In this document: in pieces, positions 42,516 through 54,255 of the stretch
Position numbering within the stretch: position 1 is the first letter of the stretch
Layout: every line of letters starts with the position of its first letter
Assembly (NCBI RefSeq): GCF_028830055.1
Contig: NZ_CP101655.1
Location: forward strand, 2,052,880-2,116,879
Source: Pseudomonas serboccidentalis
GTDB lineage: Bacteria; Pseudomonadota; Gammaproteobacteria; Pseudomonadales; Pseudomonadaceae
Length of the DNA: 64,000 nucleotides
Direction: 5' to 3'
Made by a program: the position numbers and the translations under genes
Notes under the pieces: generated by a model
Seen by the model: the letters and a program-made list of their open reading frames with translations, nothing else
What the model was told of the DNA's origin: nothing
The model's database searches: none

Positions 42516-43907
42516 TCACACAATGCCAGTGGCGTAGAAAGTGCCGATCACTACGAAGACCGCCAGGGTCTTGATCAGCGTAATACAGAAAATGTCTTTA
42601 TAGGCTTCGCGGTGGGTCAGGCCGGTGACCGCCAGCAGGGTGATCACCGCGCCGTTGTGCGGCAGGGTGTCCATGCCGCCGCTGGCCATGGCGGCCACGC
42701 GGTGCAGCACTTCCAGCGGGATGTTCGCCGCATGCGCTGCGGCGATGAACTGCTCGGACATCGCCGCCAGCGCGATGCTCATGCCGCCCGACGCCGAACC
42801 GGTAATACCGGCCAGCAGGGTCACGGTAATCGCTTCGTTGACCAGCGGATTGGGGATTTGCTTGAGCCAGTCGGCCAGCACCAGAAAGCCCGGCAACGAG
42901 GCGATCACCGCGCCGAAACCGTACTCCGAAGCGGTGTTCATCGCCGCCAGCAACGCGCCGCTGACCGCGCTTTTGCTGCCCTCGGCGAGTTTGCTGCGGA
43001 TCGCCTTGAAACCGAACGCCAGCACCATCAGGATGCCCACCAGCAACGCTGCTTGCACGGCCCAGATCGCGGTGAGCTTGGCGATTTCCGTGGTCACCGG
43101 CGTGGCCATGCCCGGCAGCGCGAGGCTGTGGGTCTTGCCGTACCACTGCGGGATCCACTGGGTGAACAGCAGGTTCATGATGCCCACCGCCAGCAATGGC
43201 GACAGGGCGATCCACGGGTTTGGCAGCTTGAGGTTTTCGGCGGTTTCCGGCTCGTTACGCAACTCGGTGCCATAACCTTCGCCGGCGCGCTGGGCCTTGT
43301 TGCGTTGGCGTTGCAGGAACAGCATGCCGGCGCAGAATACGAAAATCGTACCGATCACGCCCAGCCACGGCGCCGCCCACGCGGTGGTGTTGAAGAACGT
43401 GCTGGGGATGATGTTCTGGATCTGCGGAGTGCCGGGCAGGGCGTCCATGGTGAACGAGAACGCGCCGAGGGCGATAGTCGCCGGGATCAGACGTTTAGGG
43501 ATATTGCTCTGGCGGAACATCTCGGCGGCAAACGGATACACCGCAAACACCACCACGAACAGCGACACGCCGCCGTAAGTGAGCAGGGCGCAGACCAGCA
43601 CGATCACCAGCATGGCCTGGCGGGTGCCGAGCAGGCGAATCGCTGCGGCCACGATCGAACGGGAGAACCCTGACAACTCGATCAACTTGCCGAACACGGC
43701 GCCGAGCAGGAATACCGGGAAATACAGTTTGATGAAGCCGACCATTTTCTCCATGAACACCCCGGTAAAGGCAGGGGCGACAGCAGAGGGATCAGTGAGC
43801 AGGACAGCGCCGAGGGCGGCGATCGGGGCGAAGAGGATGACGCTGTAGCCACGGTAGGCGGCGAGCATCAGCAGCGCGAGGGCTGCCAAGGCAATGATCA
43901 CACTCAT
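42516..43907 (-). CDS. GntP-family permease, probable 3-hydroxybutyrate uptake
   Basis: The 463-residue inner-membrane protein has about 12 helices and GntP-family features (GLFVLI-like repeats; TLLAGITGSASGGMSIALAA; MDTLPHNGAVITLL). GntP proteins carry gluconate and other organic acids; the company of bdhA, acetoacetyl-CoA synthetase and a sigma-54 activator points to 3-hydroxybutyrate, as in the PA2003-PA2005 locus of P. aeruginosa. GGAG lies six bases before the ATG. The gene is preceded by a -24/-12 promoter and activator-like palindromes. Confidence 0.9.
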   Translation of the reverse strand: MSVIIALAALALLMLAAYRGYSVILFAPIAALGAVLLTDPSAVAPAFTGVFMEKMVGFIKLYFPVFLLGAVFGKLIELSGFSRSIVAAAIRLLGTRQAMLVIVLVCALLTYGGVSLFVVVFAVYPFAAEMFRQSNIPKRLIPATIALGAFSFTMDALPGTPQIQNIIPSTFFNTTAWAAPWLGVIGTIFVFCAGMLFLQRQRNKAQRAGEGYGTELRNEPETAENLKLPNPWIALSPLLAVGIMNLLFTQWIPQWYGKTHSLALPGMATPVTTEIAKLTAIWAVQAALLVGILMVLAFGFKAIRSKLAEGSKSAVSGALLAAMNTASEYGFGAVIASLPGFLVLADWLKQIPNPLVNEAITVTLLAGITGSASGGMSIALAAMSEQFIAAAHAANIPLEVLHRVAAMASGGMDTLPHNGAVITLLAVTGLTHREAYKDIFCITLIKTLAVFVVIGTFYATGIV

Positions 43908-43963
43908 GGTGTGTCTCCAGAGATTGTTATTTTTGTGGGTGTTGCTAGGTAGAAGGGAGCGGA

Positions 43964-43979
43964 AGCGAGATGCGTGCCA
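43964..43979 (-). promoter_or_regulatory. Sigma-54 (-24/-12) promoter of the ketone-body operon
   Basis: On the minus strand TGGCACGCATCTCGCT matches TGGCACG-N4-TTGCW at all positions except one (TCGC for TTGC), and the essential GG and GC are correctly spaced. It lies 57 bases before the GntP permease start, and a sigma-54 activator gene is adjacent. Confidence 0.78.
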
Positions 43980-44043
43980 TGTTTGTAACGTAATGAAATA
44001 TAAGGGGTTTGTTGATATTTTCGATCGACTATCCGGAGAAATA

Positions 44044-44190
44044 TCTCGATAGTGAGACTTTTTTGGAGCGAAAAGATCGCAACCTTCGGCAGCTCCTACA
44101 TGGAATTTCCGTATCTACCCTGTAGGAGCTGCCGAAGGCTGCGATCTTTTGATCTTGAAGTTTAAATCTCACTAATGAGACTAAATCTCC

Positions 44191-44199
<9 letters not shown>
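44044..44199. promoter_or_regulatory. Three TCTC-N6-GAGA palindromes, probable activator sites
   Basis: Identical half-sites occur at 44044-44057 (TCTCGATAGTGAGA), 44167-44180 (TCTCACTAATGAGA) and 44186-44199 (TCTCCTTATTGAGA). The last two are 19 bases apart centre to centre, on nearly the same helix face. They lie about 65 and 190-220 bases upstream of the sigma-54 promoter. The third overlaps the end of the activator gene. Confidence 0.65.
44071..44156. repeat. REP-like inverted pair
   Basis: Arms AAAAGATCGCAACCTTCGGC and GCCGAAGGCTGCGATCTTTT sit between the first and second TCTC-N6-GAGA palindromes, so insertion has probably lengthened the enhancer-promoter distance. Confidence 0.87.
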
Positions 44200-45606
<1,407 letters not shown>

Positions 45607-45642
45607 CTGACAGATCCTGAATGTGTTTCGGCTGTGGCGACG

Positions 45643-45710
45643 CCATCGCGAGCAGGCTCACTCCTACATTTGAAATGCGTTCCACTGTAGGAGTGAGCCT
45701 GCTCGCGATA
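45643..45710. repeat. REPIN-like inverted pair
   Basis: Arms CATCGCGAGCAGGCTCACTC and GTAGGAGTGAGCCTGCTCGC, 68 bases in all, lie between the activator gene and the yej operon end. Confidence 0.88.
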
Positions 45711-45747
45711 GATGCGACTCGGTATCAAGGCATGCGCCTGATTATGC

Positions 45748-47322
45748 CTACCCCGGATGCGCCGCCGCCAACAGCTCTTTGGTGTAAGGGTGCTGCGGCG
45801 AGTCGAACACATCGTGGCTGGCACCGCGCTCGACCACTTTGCCGTCCTTGATCACGATCATGTCGTGGGCCAGCGCCCGCACCACCGCCAGGTCGTGGCT
45901 GATGAACAGGTAGGTCAGGCCATGTTTTTCCTGAAGGTCGCGGAGCAGGGCGACCACCTGTTTTTGCACGGTACGGTCGAGGGCTGAGGTCGGCTCGTCG
46001 AGCAGGATCAGCGCCGGTTTCAGCACCAGTGCCCGGGCGATGGCGATGCGCTGGCGCTGACCACCGGAAAACTCGTGTGGGTAGCGATGACGGCTTTGCG
46101 GGTCGAGGCCGACTTCCTTGAGTACACGGATCACTTGTTCGTCGCACTCTTCGGCGCTGGACTGACAGTGCACCTCCAGCCCTTCGCTGATGATCTGCGC
46201 CACCGACATCCGTGGGCTGAGGCTGCCGAACGGATCCTGAAACACCACCTGCATCTGCCGACGCCACGGTCGCAACTGCTTCTGATCGAGACCATCGAGG
46301 GCGGTGCCTTGAAAACGGATGCTGCCCTCGGAATCGAGCAACCGCAGAATCGCCTGACCCAAGGTCGATTTGCCCGAACCGGACTCGCCGACAATGCCCA
46401 GGGTTTTGCCACGCTGGATATTCAGGCTGATGCCATCCACCGCCCGCAGGTATTGCTTGCGCTGGAACAGCCCGCCACCGACCACGAACTCGACCCGCAG
46501 ATCATCGACTTCCAGCACGTTCTCGCGCTCGTCCCGGGGCAGGGCTTCACCCTCCGGTTCGGCGTTGAGCAGCACGCAGCTGTAAGGGTGTTTCGGCTCG
46601 GTAAACAGGGTTTCGCACGGGGCCTGCTCGACGATCTCGCCAGCCTTCATCACGCACACCCGTTGCGCAATGCTGCGCACCAGATTGAGGTCGTGGCTGA
46701 TCAGCAGCAGCGACATGCCCAGCCGCTGCTGCAAGGATTTGAGCAGCAGCAGGATCTTGCGCTGCACCGTCACATCGAGCGCGGTGGTCGGTTCGTCGGC
46801 AATCAGCAGTTCCGGTTCGCAAGCCAGGGCCATGGCGATCATCACCCGTTGCCGCTGACCGCCGGACAGTTGATGCGGATAGGCCTTGAGGCGCTCCTTG
46901 GGTTTCTGAATGCCCACCAGTTCCAGCAGTTCGAGAATGCGCTGTTGCGCCGCTTTGCCGCCCAGGCCGCGATGCACCAGCAGGGTCTCGCCGATCTGCT
47001 TCTCGATGGTGTGCAGGGGATTGAGCGAGGTCATCGGCTCCTGAAAAATCATCGCGATGCGGTTGCCGCGCAATTCGCGCAAGACCTTCGGGTCGGTGCC
47101 GACCAGCTCCTGGCCGCGATAACGAATGCTGCCGCTGGTTTGCGCATCGCCTTCGGGGAGCAACTGCAGGATCGAGTGCGCGGTCACCGACTTGCCCGAG
47201 CCTGATTCACCGACAAGCGCCAGGCATTCGCCGGGGCGGATGTCCAGGCACAGGTTGCGCACCGCTGGCTGGCCATGGAAGGCGACATTGAGGTCGCGGA
47301 TTTCGATCAGATTATCAGTCAT
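45748..47322 (-). CDS. yejF: Peptide ABC importer ATPase YejF (two ABC domains)
   Basis: The 524-residue protein joins two ATPase domains, as in E. coli YejF. Domain 1 has Walker [11 protein letters not shown] and signature LSGGQRQR; domain 2 has [17 protein letters not shown] and [12 protein letters not shown]. An oligopeptide-type C-terminal extension follows each domain. It powers the YejBE channel. It starts 9 bases after yejE and is the last gene of yejA-yejB-yejE-yejF. Confidence 0.95.
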   Translation of the reverse strand: MTDNLIEIRDLNVAFHGQPAVRNLCLDIRPGECLALVGESGSGKSVTAHSILQLLPEGDAQTSGSIRYRGQELVGTDPKVLRELRGNRIAMIFQEPMTSLNPLHTIEKQIGETLLVHRGLGGKAAQQRILELLELVGIQKPKERLKAYPHQLSGGQRQRVMIAMALACEPELLIADEPTTALDVTVQRKILLLLKSLQQRLGMSLLLISHDLNLVRSIAQRVCVMKAGEIVEQAPCETLFTEPKHPYSCVLLNAEPEGEALPRDERENVLEVDDLRVEFVVGGGLFQRKQYLRAVDGISLNIQRGKTLGIVGESGSGKSTLGQAILRLLDSEGSIRFQGTALDGLDQKQLRPWRRQMQVVFQDPFGSLSPRMSVAQIISEGLEVHCQSSAEECDEQVIRVLKEVGLDPQSRHRYPHEFSGGQRQRIAIARALVLKPALILLDEPTSALDRTVQKQVVALLRDLQEKHGLTYLFISHDLAVVRALAHDMIVIKDGKVVERGASHDVFDSPQHPYTKELLAAAHPG

Positions 47323-47331
47323 GGTTGCACT

Positions 47332-48354
47332 TCAGGATCGTGGATCGAACGCGTCGCGTAACGCTTCGCCAATGAACACCAGCAAGGAAAGAATCAGCGC
47401 CAGGGTGAAGAACGCCGTCAGCCCGAGCCACGGCGCTTGCAGGTTCTGCTTGCCCTGACCGATCAGCTCGCCCAGCGAGGCACTGCCGGCGGGCATGCCG
47501 AAACCGAGGAAGTCGAGGGCGGTGAGGGTGGAAATCGCCCCGGTCAGAATGAACGGCAAATAACTCAGCGTCGCGTTCATCGCATTGGGCAGGATGTGCC
47601 GGAAAATCACCTTGCGGTCGCTCAAGCCCAAGGCGCGCGCCGCTTTGACGTATTCCAGGTTACGCCCGCGCAGGAACTCGGCGCGCACCACATCTACCAG
47701 CGCCAGCCACGAAAACAGCGCCATGATCCCCAGCAGCCACCAGAAATTCGGCTCGACGAAACCGGACAGGATGATCAGCAGGTACAGCACCGGCAACCCG
47801 GTCCAGACTTCCAGCAGGCGTTGCCCGAGCAGGTCGACCCAGCCGCCGTAATAGCCCTGCAGGGCGCCGGCGGCAATGCCGATCAGCGCACTGATGGCGG
47901 TCAGCATCAAGGCAAACAGGATCGACACCCGGGCACCGAAAATCACCCGCGCCAGTACATCGCGCGCCTGATCGTCCGTGCCCAGCCAATTGACCTTCGA
48001 TGGCGGACTCGGCGCAGGCTGGTTGAGGTCATAGTTGGGCGTGTCGTCGCTGAACGGGATCGGCGGAAACAGCAACCAGCCACCGTCCTTGCGGATCAGA
48101 TTCTGCACATAGTCGCTGCGGTAATCGGCCTGGAACGGCAGTTGCCCGCCAAATTCCTGCTCGGTGTGGCGCTTGAACACCGGGAAGTAGAACTGGCCCT
48201 GATAGCTGACGACCAGCGGTTTGTCATTGGCGATCAGTTCACCGCCCAGCGTCACCACAAACAGTCCGATGAACAGCCATAGTGACCACCAGCCACGACG
48301 GTTTTTCTTGAATCGCGCAAAACGGCGACGGCCCAGAGGCGAGAGCTTGAACAT
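47332..48354 (-). CDS. yejE: Peptide ABC importer permease YejE
   Basis: The 340-residue permease has an N-terminal cytoplasmic basic region and first helix (WWSLWLFIGLFVVTLGGELI), a long periplasmic loop, and five more helices with the EAA-type loop VKAARALGLSDRKVIFRHIL. The ATG at 48354 overlaps the yejB stop (TGATG), so an upstream in-frame start inside yejB is rejected. Confidence 0.95.
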   Translation of the reverse strand: MFKLSPLGRRRFARFKKNRRGWWSLWLFIGLFVVTLGGELIANDKPLVVSYQGQFYFPVFKRHTEQEFGGQLPFQADYRSDYVQNLIRKDGGWLLFPPIPFSDDTPNYDLNQPAPSPPSKVNWLGTDDQARDVLARVIFGARVSILFALMLTAISALIGIAAGALQGYYGGWVDLLGQRLLEVWTGLPVLYLLIILSGFVEPNFWWLLGIMALFSWLALVDVVRAEFLRGRNLEYVKAARALGLSDRKVIFRHILPNAMNATLSYLPFILTGAISTLTALDFLGFGMPAGSASLGELIGQGKQNLQAPWLGLTAFFTLALILSLLVFIGEALRDAFDPRS

Positions 48355-49415
48355 CAGGCGTTCCTCGCGGCGAAGTCGATACGCGGATCGACCAGGGTGT
48401 AGCACAGGTCGCCGATCAGTTTTATCAGGAGGCCGAACAGGGTGAAGATGAACAGCGAACCGAACACCACCGGATAGTCCCGGGAAACTGCCGCTTCGTA
48501 ACTCATGCGGCCGAGGCCGTCGAGGGAGAAGATCACTTCGATCAGCAGCGAGCCGGCGAAGAACACGCTGATGAACGCTTGCGGAATCCCCGACACCACC
48601 AGCAGCATCGCGTTGCGGAACACGTGGCCGTAGAGCACGCGGCGCTCGCTCAGGCCTTTGGCGCGGGCAGTCACCACGTACTGGCGAGTGATTTCATTGA
48701 GGAACGAGTTCTTGGTGAGGATCGTCAGCGTGGCGAAACCGCCGATCACCAGCGCCGTTACTGGCAGCACCAGGTGCCAGAAGTAATCGGCGATCTTGCC
48801 CAGGGTCGACAGCGATTCGAAGTTGTCGGAAACCAGCCCGCGCACCGGAAACCAGTTCAGCGAGGTGCCGCCGGCAAACACCACGATCAGAAACATCGCG
48901 AACAGAAACGCCGGCATCGCGTAGCCGATGATGATCGCGGTGCTGCTCCAGATGTCGAAGTGGCTGCCGTGATGCACCGCCTTGCGAATGCCCAGCGGGA
49001 TCGACACCAGATAGGTGATCAGCGTCGCCCACAGACCGAGGGAGATGGTCACCGGCATTTTTTCCAGGATCAGGTCGGTGACCGTGGCGCCACGGAAAAA
49101 GCTCTTGCCGAAGTCCAGTTGCGCGTAGTTCTTGAGCATCAGCCACAAGCGTTCATGCGCCGGCTTGTCGAAACCGTACTGCTTTTCGATGTCCTTGATC
49201 AGTTGCGGATCAAGGCCACGGCTGGCACGCGAGGTGCTGCTCATGGTCTCGCTGGAACTGCCGCCGACACTGGCGCCGCCAATCCCTTGCAAGTGGGCGA
49301 TGGCCTGTTCGACCGGGCCACCGGGTGCCGCCTGAATGATCACGAAATTGACCAGCAGAATGATCACCAGCGTCGGAATGATCAGCAGCAGCCGCCGCAG
49401 AATGTATGCCCACAT
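48354..49415 (-). CDS. yejB: Peptide ABC importer permease YejB
   Basis: The 353-residue permease begins [20 protein letters not shown], has a periplasmic segment rich in Ser/Gly ([17 protein letters not shown]) and the loop [20 protein letters not shown] that contacts the ATPase. It overlaps yejA's stop and yejE's start by a few bases each, so the whole operon is translationally coupled. E. coli YejABEF imports microcin C and short peptides. Confidence 0.95.
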   Translation of the reverse strand: MWAYILRRLLLIIPTLVIILLVNFVIIQAAPGGPVEQAIAHLQGIGGASVGGSSSETMSSTSRASRGLDPQLIKDIEKQYGFDKPAHERLWLMLKNYAQLDFGKSFFRGATVTDLILEKMPVTISLGLWATLITYLVSIPLGIRKAVHHGSHFDIWSSTAIIIGYAMPAFLFAMFLIVVFAGGTSLNWFPVRGLVSDNFESLSTLGKIADYFWHLVLPVTALVIGGFATLTILTKNSFLNEITRQYVVTARAKGLSERRVLYGHVFRNAMLLVVSGIPQAFISVFFAGSLLIEVIFSLDGLGRMSYEAAVSRDYPVVFGSLFIFTLFGLLIKLIGDLCYTLVDPRIDFAARNA

Positions 49416-51283
49416 CAGTGCGGTCCTCCGGGTCTGCCACGGCTGATCTTCTCGGCGGTCATCTGCTGGTTGGTCAACGGGGTGCTGCTGATTTCCCACC
49501 AGCTCTCGATGGCTTCGTCATTGCTGGCCTGTATTGCGGGCATGCCAAAACGGTTCCACCAGACGGTAGAGGTGCCCGGCGGGTAATAGTTGGGAATCCA
49601 GTAGTAGTTCCATTGCAGCACCCGGTCCAGCGCATGGGCGTAGTGCAGCATGTCGCTCTGGGTCGAGGCGCGGATCAGGCCGTTGATCAACGTGTCGACC
49701 GCCGGATTTTTCAGCACCATATAGTTGTTGGCGCCGGGGTCGTTGGCCGAAATCGAGCCGAAGTAATTGAGCAACTCGCCACCCGGAGACGTGGTGACCG
49801 GATAACCGGTGACGATCATGTCGTAGTCACGGCTCATCAGGCGATTGACGTATTGCGAGGAGTCGATGCGGCGGATATTGAGGTCGATGCCGATCTGCTT
49901 CAGCGTGCGCTTATACGGGAGCAGCAGACGATCCATGCCGTTCTGGCTGACCAGAAAGGTGAAGCTCAATGGCTCACCCTCGGCGTTGACCAGTTGGTCG
50001 CCATCGGGTTTCCAGCCGGCCTGTTCGAGCAATTGCAGCGCTTGCAGCTGTTTGTCGCGGATCAAGCCGCTGCCATCGGTTTTCGGCGCCTCGAAGACCT
50101 GAGTGAAGACCTCGTCGGGAACCTGCCCGCGCAACGGTTCAAGGATTTTCAGCTCGGCGGCATCCGGCAATTCGCGGGCCGCGAGCGCGGAGTTGGAGAA
50201 GTAACTCTGCTGACGGATGTACAGGTTGCGCATCATCTGCCGGTTGCTCCACTCGAAATCCCAGAGCATCGCCAGCGCCTGGCGCACCCGGCGATCCTGG
50301 AACATCGGTTTTTGCAGATTGAACACGAAGCCCTGGGCCGATTGCGGGGCTTCGGTGGCGAGGTGGGCCCTCTGCAAACGTCCGTCACTCAGCGCCGGGC
50401 TGTCGTAGCCGATCGAGTAGCCGGTCGCGGAAAATTCGCGATTGTAGTCATAGGCACCGCCGCGCAGGACCTGGCGGGCGACATCGGTGTCACCGAAATA
50501 CTCGATGCTGAAGTGATCGAAGTTGTACAGACCGCGACTGACCGGCAAGTCCTTGCCCCACCAGTCGGGGTTGCGCTCAAAGGTGATGCTGCGGCCGGAA
50601 TCGACCTTGCCGACCCGGTACGGGCCGCTGCCCAATGGTGGCTCATAGCCGCCGCCACCGGCGAAGTCGCGGGTTTTCCACCAGTGCTCGGGAAACACCG
50701 GCAGGGTGGCGATGTCCAGCGGCAAGGTGCGGTTCTCGTTGCTCTTGAAGTCGAAACGCACGGTCAGCGGCGTTTCGATTTCAACGCCTTTGACGTCGGC
50801 GAACTGCGTGCGATAGCGCAGGCTGCCCTGGGTCATCAACAGGTCGTAGGTGTAGCGCACGTCTTCGGCGGTGATCGGTGTGCCATCGGCGAAGCGTGCC
50901 TTGGGGTTGATGAAGAAACGCAGGGACAGGCCGTCCTCCGAGCGCTCCATCTTTTGCGCCACCAGGCCGTAGACCGTGTAAGGCTCGTCCATCGAGCGCT
51001 GGGCCAGCGGCGAATAGAGCATGCCGTCAATCTGGGTGACGCCGATGCCCTTGTCGATATACGGCAGGATGTGATCGAAATGACCGATTTCTATCGCCGA
51101 GCGGCGCAGGGTGCCGCCCTTGGGCGCCTGCGGATTGGTGTAGTCGAAGTGGCTGAAGCCGGCCGGGTATTTGGCAGGTTCGCCATAGACGGTCAACGCG
51201 TGTTGCGGGGTGGCGTCCACACCAGCGGCGCCCAACAACAGGGCCACGGCAGTGAACAGCAGAGAGGGGAAAGCCAGTCGCAT
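49415..51283 (-). CDS. yejA: Peptide ABC importer periplasmic binding protein YejA
   Basis: The 622-residue protein has a signal peptide (about residues 1-24, ending GVDA) and the family-5 solute-binding fold; [19 protein letters not shown] near the N terminus and the block [19 protein letters not shown] are characteristic of YejA. It captures the peptide for YejBE. It is the first gene of the operon. Confidence 0.95.
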   Translation of the reverse strand: MRLAFPSLLFTAVALLLGAAGVDATPQHALTVYGEPAKYPAGFSHFDYTNPQAPKGGTLRRSAIEIGHFDHILPYIDKGIGVTQIDGMLYSPLAQRSMDEPYTVYGLVAQKMERSEDGLSLRFFINPKARFADGTPITAEDVRYTYDLLMTQGSLRYRTQFADVKGVEIETPLTVRFDFKSNENRTLPLDIATLPVFPEHWWKTRDFAGGGGYEPPLGSGPYRVGKVDSGRSITFERNPDWWGKDLPVSRGLYNFDHFSIEYFGDTDVARQVLRGGAYDYNREFSATGYSIGYDSPALSDGRLQRAHLATEAPQSAQGFVFNLQKPMFQDRRVRQALAMLWDFEWSNRQMMRNLYIRQQSYFSNSALAARELPDAAELKILEPLRGQVPDEVFTQVFEAPKTDGSGLIRDKQLQALQLLEQAGWKPDGDQLVNAEGEPLSFTFLVSQNGMDRLLLPYKRTLKQIGIDLNIRRIDSSQYVNRLMSRDYDMIVTGYPVTTSPGGELLNYFGSISANDPGANNYMVLKNPAVDTLINGLIRASTQSDMLHYAHALDRVLQWNYYWIPNYYPPGTSTVWWNRFGMPAIQASNDEAIESWWEISSTPLTNQQMTAEKISRGRPGGPH

Positions 51284-51369
51284 TGTCAGCCTTAAAGCCG
51301 GGTGATCGATAAGCGCAATTTGTACGCGAGCGGCGCGTCAGTCGCCAGCCGTATCCTGTAACCGAAACA

Positions 51370-51397
51370 CAACGGCCCACCAAAAGGCGGGCCGTTG
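51370..51397 (-). terminator. Hairpin downstream of the second parvulin gene
   Basis: CAACGGCCC / GGGCCGTTG with a 10-base loop lies 21 bases after the parvulin stop on the minus strand, followed by a short T-rich stretch (GTGTTTCGG). It would separate this gene from yejA. Confidence 0.65.
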
Positions 51398-51418
51398 GGG
51401 CAGCAATCAGGCGACGGA

Positions 51419-51700
51419 TCAGTCCTGGCGGCTGGTGACTTCAAGCAGGTGATAACCGAACTGGGTCTTCACCGGGCCTTGCACGACGTTGATCGGCGCG
51501 CTGAATACCACGGTGTCGAATTCCTTGACCATCTGGCCAGGACCGAACGAGCCCAGGTCACCGCCCTGACGGCTGGACGGGCAGGTGGAGTTGGCCTTGG
51601 CGACTTCGGCGAAATCAGCACCGCCTTCGATCTGGGCCTTGAGTTCGTTGCACTTGTCTTCGCTGGAAACCAGGATGTGGCGGGCAGTGGCTTTAGCCAT
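51419..51700 (-). CDS. Parvulin-type peptidyl-prolyl isomerase, second copy
   Basis: A 93-residue stand-alone parvulin: ATARHILVSSEDKCNELKAQ, NSTCPSSRQGGDLGSFGPGQ, then FGYHLLEVTSRQD. It shares the blocks of the copy at 35399 but is clearly diverged from it. It has no signal peptide, and the ATG at 51700 gives the usual start. It has its own terminator and is not part of the yej operon. Confidence 0.93.
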   Translation of the reverse strand: MAKATARHILVSSEDKCNELKAQIEGGADFAEVAKANSTCPSSRQGGDLGSFGPGQMVKEFDTVVFSAPINVVQGPVKTQFGYHLLEVTSRQD

Positions 51701-51795
51701 GGGGAAACTCTCCAATCTATTTCAGTAAAGTGTGGAGCCTACCGGATTCAGTAAGCGATTTCTCGGCAAAGTTCCGCTCGGTGTTGAGCATGCGC

Positions 51796-52665
51796 TTACA
51801 GCTGCGCGGCCTTCAGGCGCATGGCGTGCTCAACGTAGAGTTCGACGGGATCTGTCCCGCGTGTCCGCAACCCGCCGGGGCGACCCAGGCTGGCAAGGTG
51901 ATCGAAAGGGTAGTCGGAGCGGATGACGGTGCCCAGGTGTGAGCTGTAGCGGCCGACGAAGCCGTCGTTCTGCCCGGCTTCGACGACAAAATGTCCCGAC
52001 AATGCCCGGCAAACGGCATGCACCGGGTCAAGTATTTGCGACAGATCGTCTTGCAGCGTGCCGCTCCAGGAATAGTAGTGAACGTCATTGACCCGCGCCG
52101 CGCCCTGACCACCCCAGGTCGATGGCAAGCCTTGAGGGTACTTGCTGTTGAATTCAGCGACGCCTGCGGTCGTCAGGGCGTTGAGCGCCGCCACAGCATT
52201 GCGTGGCATCGCCGGCTTGCCGCTGAGCAGTGAGAGCAGGTCCGCGAACTGCGTGGCAAGCAGTTCTGCCACCTGCTTCGGGAGGCGTCCCGGAACCAGT
52301 GCCATGCGTAATGCATCCGCCAGTTCCGAACCGTGGTTGGGGCCGCTGACCGACGTCACCGAGGCGATTTTCTCCGGCGCCAGCGCAGCGGCGTAACGGC
52401 AGGCCAATGCGCCTTGACTATGCCCGATCAGGTTGACCTTGCAGGCGCCGGTGCCGTGCAGCACACGCTCGATCTGCAGGATTAATTGCTGGCCGCGAAC
52501 TTCGTTGTCATGGGTAGCAGACAGCTGTGGCACAAACACTTGGCCGCCAGCGTCCCGCAGTGCTTGCTTGACATCATGGAAAAGCTCGAAACGACCGATA
52601 CGGTCAAACCCGAACAGGCCATGGACTAAAAGGATGGGGTAGCGGGTTGTCGCATTCCGTTGCAT
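51796..52665 (-). CDS. Triacylglycerol lipase-like alpha/beta hydrolase
   Basis: The 289-residue protein resembles Pseudomonas family I lipases: oxyanion segment YPILLVHGLFGFD, nucleophile in LIGHSQG (Ser83), acid in EAGQNDGFVG and His in YPFDHLASL. Family I lipases are normally exported with a signal peptide and need a Lif foldase; here no signal peptide precedes YPILLVHG and no lif gene is adjacent, so this may be an intracellular or leaderless member like those of I.1/I.2 short forms. Confidence 0.88.
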   Translation of the reverse strand: MQRNATTRYPILLVHGLFGFDRIGRFELFHDVKQALRDAGGQVFVPQLSATHDNEVRGQQLILQIERVLHGTGACKVNLIGHSQGALACRYAAALAPEKIASVTSVSGPNHGSELADALRMALVPGRLPKQVAELLATQFADLLSLLSGKPAMPRNAVAALNALTTAGVAEFNSKYPQGLPSTWGGQGAARVNDVHYYSWSGTLQDDLSQILDPVHAVCRALSGHFVVEAGQNDGFVGRYSSHLGTVIRSDYPFDHLASLGRPGGLRTRGTDPVELYVEHAMRLKAAQL

Positions 52666-53002
52666 GTTCCTGCCTCTTTTGCAGATGCTTGTCAGTGGTT
52701 GAGGCGTGCCACTGTAAAACAGGCGTGTGGGCCGGCGATGTCTGAAAAATCCTCGGAGTTGTTAGGAAACTGGACTAAAAACTGTGCGAGTTTTCGGTTC
52801 TGCTTGAGGGGGTAGTCGGAACATTTGGCAATCTTTTGCCCTGTTTCTCTAGATTCGCAGCCGGATGCCTACGCCTTGCGGTGTGTTTACCCCGGTTTCG
52901 CAAGGCTGTGGGCTGACTTCGCGCATTCGCTGGATGGTGTTCAATGGATTTCGTTCGACGCGGCCTTGATGGCGGCGTTCTATCCAAGGAATGGAGCCAC
53001 GA
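52666..53002. other. Intergenic region without a recognised gene
   Basis: These 337 bases between divergent genes must hold both promoters. I see no convincing ORF, repeat or hairpin, and no confident -35/-10 pair. Confidence 0.5.
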
Positions 53003-54181
53003 ATGTCTATGTACGACGCCACTACCGAGTCCTCGGCAATGCCGACAGCCAATACGTCCCCCTCGTCGATTGACACCGATGGCGGTGGTCATCTGTGTTT
53101 GAAGGTGCACGGAGAAAGTCTCGAACTCAGCTATCGACCCGTCTGCGCACCGGCACCATCTTCGCTCTTGTGCCTGCCTGCTCCGATGCTTGAGGTACTG
53201 GAGGAGGGAATGCTCGATCCCTCCTTGAGCAACGCATTCGTCAGGGTTGCGCCTTATCCGGACATGATGTGCGGCGACAGACTGGTCTTGAATTGGCACG
53301 GGCTCGATGACGAAGGATTGCCCTACCGGCATGAAGCCTCGCGCTCGGTCAGCGAAGGGCAAGTCGGTCGGGAAATCGTGTTTGCCATAAAGGGTACACA
53401 CGTCGCTGCGCTGGAAGGCGGTTCGCTGGAGCTTTACTGGACGCTTTACAGCGTCGCCCTGCCTGGGCCGGTGTCATCCAGGCGCCTGCAACTGGATGTG
53501 GGTGATCCGGAACCTGAGTTGCTGGCACCAATCATTGAAGAAACGGTGGGTGGGACGCTGGATCCCGCTCGTGTTCCGCAGGGTACGAGCGTTACCGTGC
53601 GACCTTATGCACGGATGGCAGCCGGTGACCGGGTCACTCTGTCCTGGCAAGGCGCCGCGCCGGAGTCAGTGTTCAATGATGTGGTGACCGTGGAGCAATT
53701 TGCCGTTGGCGAGGCACTGTCGTTCTGGATACACGCTGACAGCATCGCGCCCTATTCCACGCAAGAGGTGACCGTCAGCTACCGGGTCGAATCAATGGCC
53801 GCGCAGGTGAGACGCTCCGTGAATTCCCGAGTATTGATCGCACCGTTGCTTCGAGGCGATCTGGCGGCGCCGCAGGTGCTGGAAGCGCAAGACGGCGAAC
53901 TGGATGCCGCAGACGCGGTGGATGGCGTGACCGTGGTGATCGGCAATGCTCAGGCTGAGGAGGGGGAGTTGGTGTATCTCAAGTGCGATGGGGAGTATTT
54001 CAGTCATCGCGATGATCGCGATATCACCGGGGAAACTGCCGGTCAGCCGCTGGTGTTCATTGTGCCTCACCGTTTCTGGCGAGAGCATCGTGAAACCGTG
54101 GTGCAGGTGTCGTACTCGGTGGAGCGGCTGGATGACGTCAGTCAGGCTTCCGGCGTTGCCCGCATCCGGGTGCGGGCTTAA
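53003..54181 (+). CDS. Unknown protein with three Ig-like tandem repeats
   Basis: I do not recognise the family. The 392-residue protein has no signal peptide or membrane helix. After a Ser/Thr-rich start, three units of about 105-115 residues repeat the scheme AP-x-(V/I)-(L/E)-E-x6-G-x-LD, then V-x-(V/P)-Y, then GD-x(2)-L-x-W-x-G (for example MMCGDRLVLNWHGLDD and MAAGDRVTLSWQGAAP), ending in V-x-VSY-x-VE. The pattern of strands suggests Ig-like domains, as in large Pseudomonas surface proteins. An ATG at 53003 with GGAG six bases upstream is better placed than one 12 bases earlier. It stands alone. Confidence 0.72.
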   Translation: MSMYDATTESSAMPTANTSPSSIDTDGGGHLCLKVHGESLELSYRPVCAPAPSSLLCLPAPMLEVLEEGMLDPSLSNAFVRVAPYPDMMCGDRLVLNWHGLDDEGLPYRHEASRSVSEGQVGREIVFAIKGTHVAALEGGSLELYWTLYSVALPGPVSSRRLQLDVGDPEPELLAPIIEETVGGTLDPARVPQGTSVTVRPYARMAAGDRVTLSWQGAAPESVFNDVVTVEQFAVGEALSFWIHADSIAPYSTQEVTVSYRVESMAAQVRRSVNSRVLIAPLLRGDLAAPQVLEAQDGELDAADAVDGVTVVIGNAQAEEGELVYLKCDGEYFSHRDDRDITGETAGQPLVFIVPHRFWREHRETVVQVSYSVERLDDVSQASGVARIRVRA

Positions 54182-54255
54182 TCCTGGGTTGATGTTCTGA
54201 GTCTTGGTTGAGCCTTTGCGGGATTCTGATTCGCCCGCAAAGGCTGTTCCAAGGT

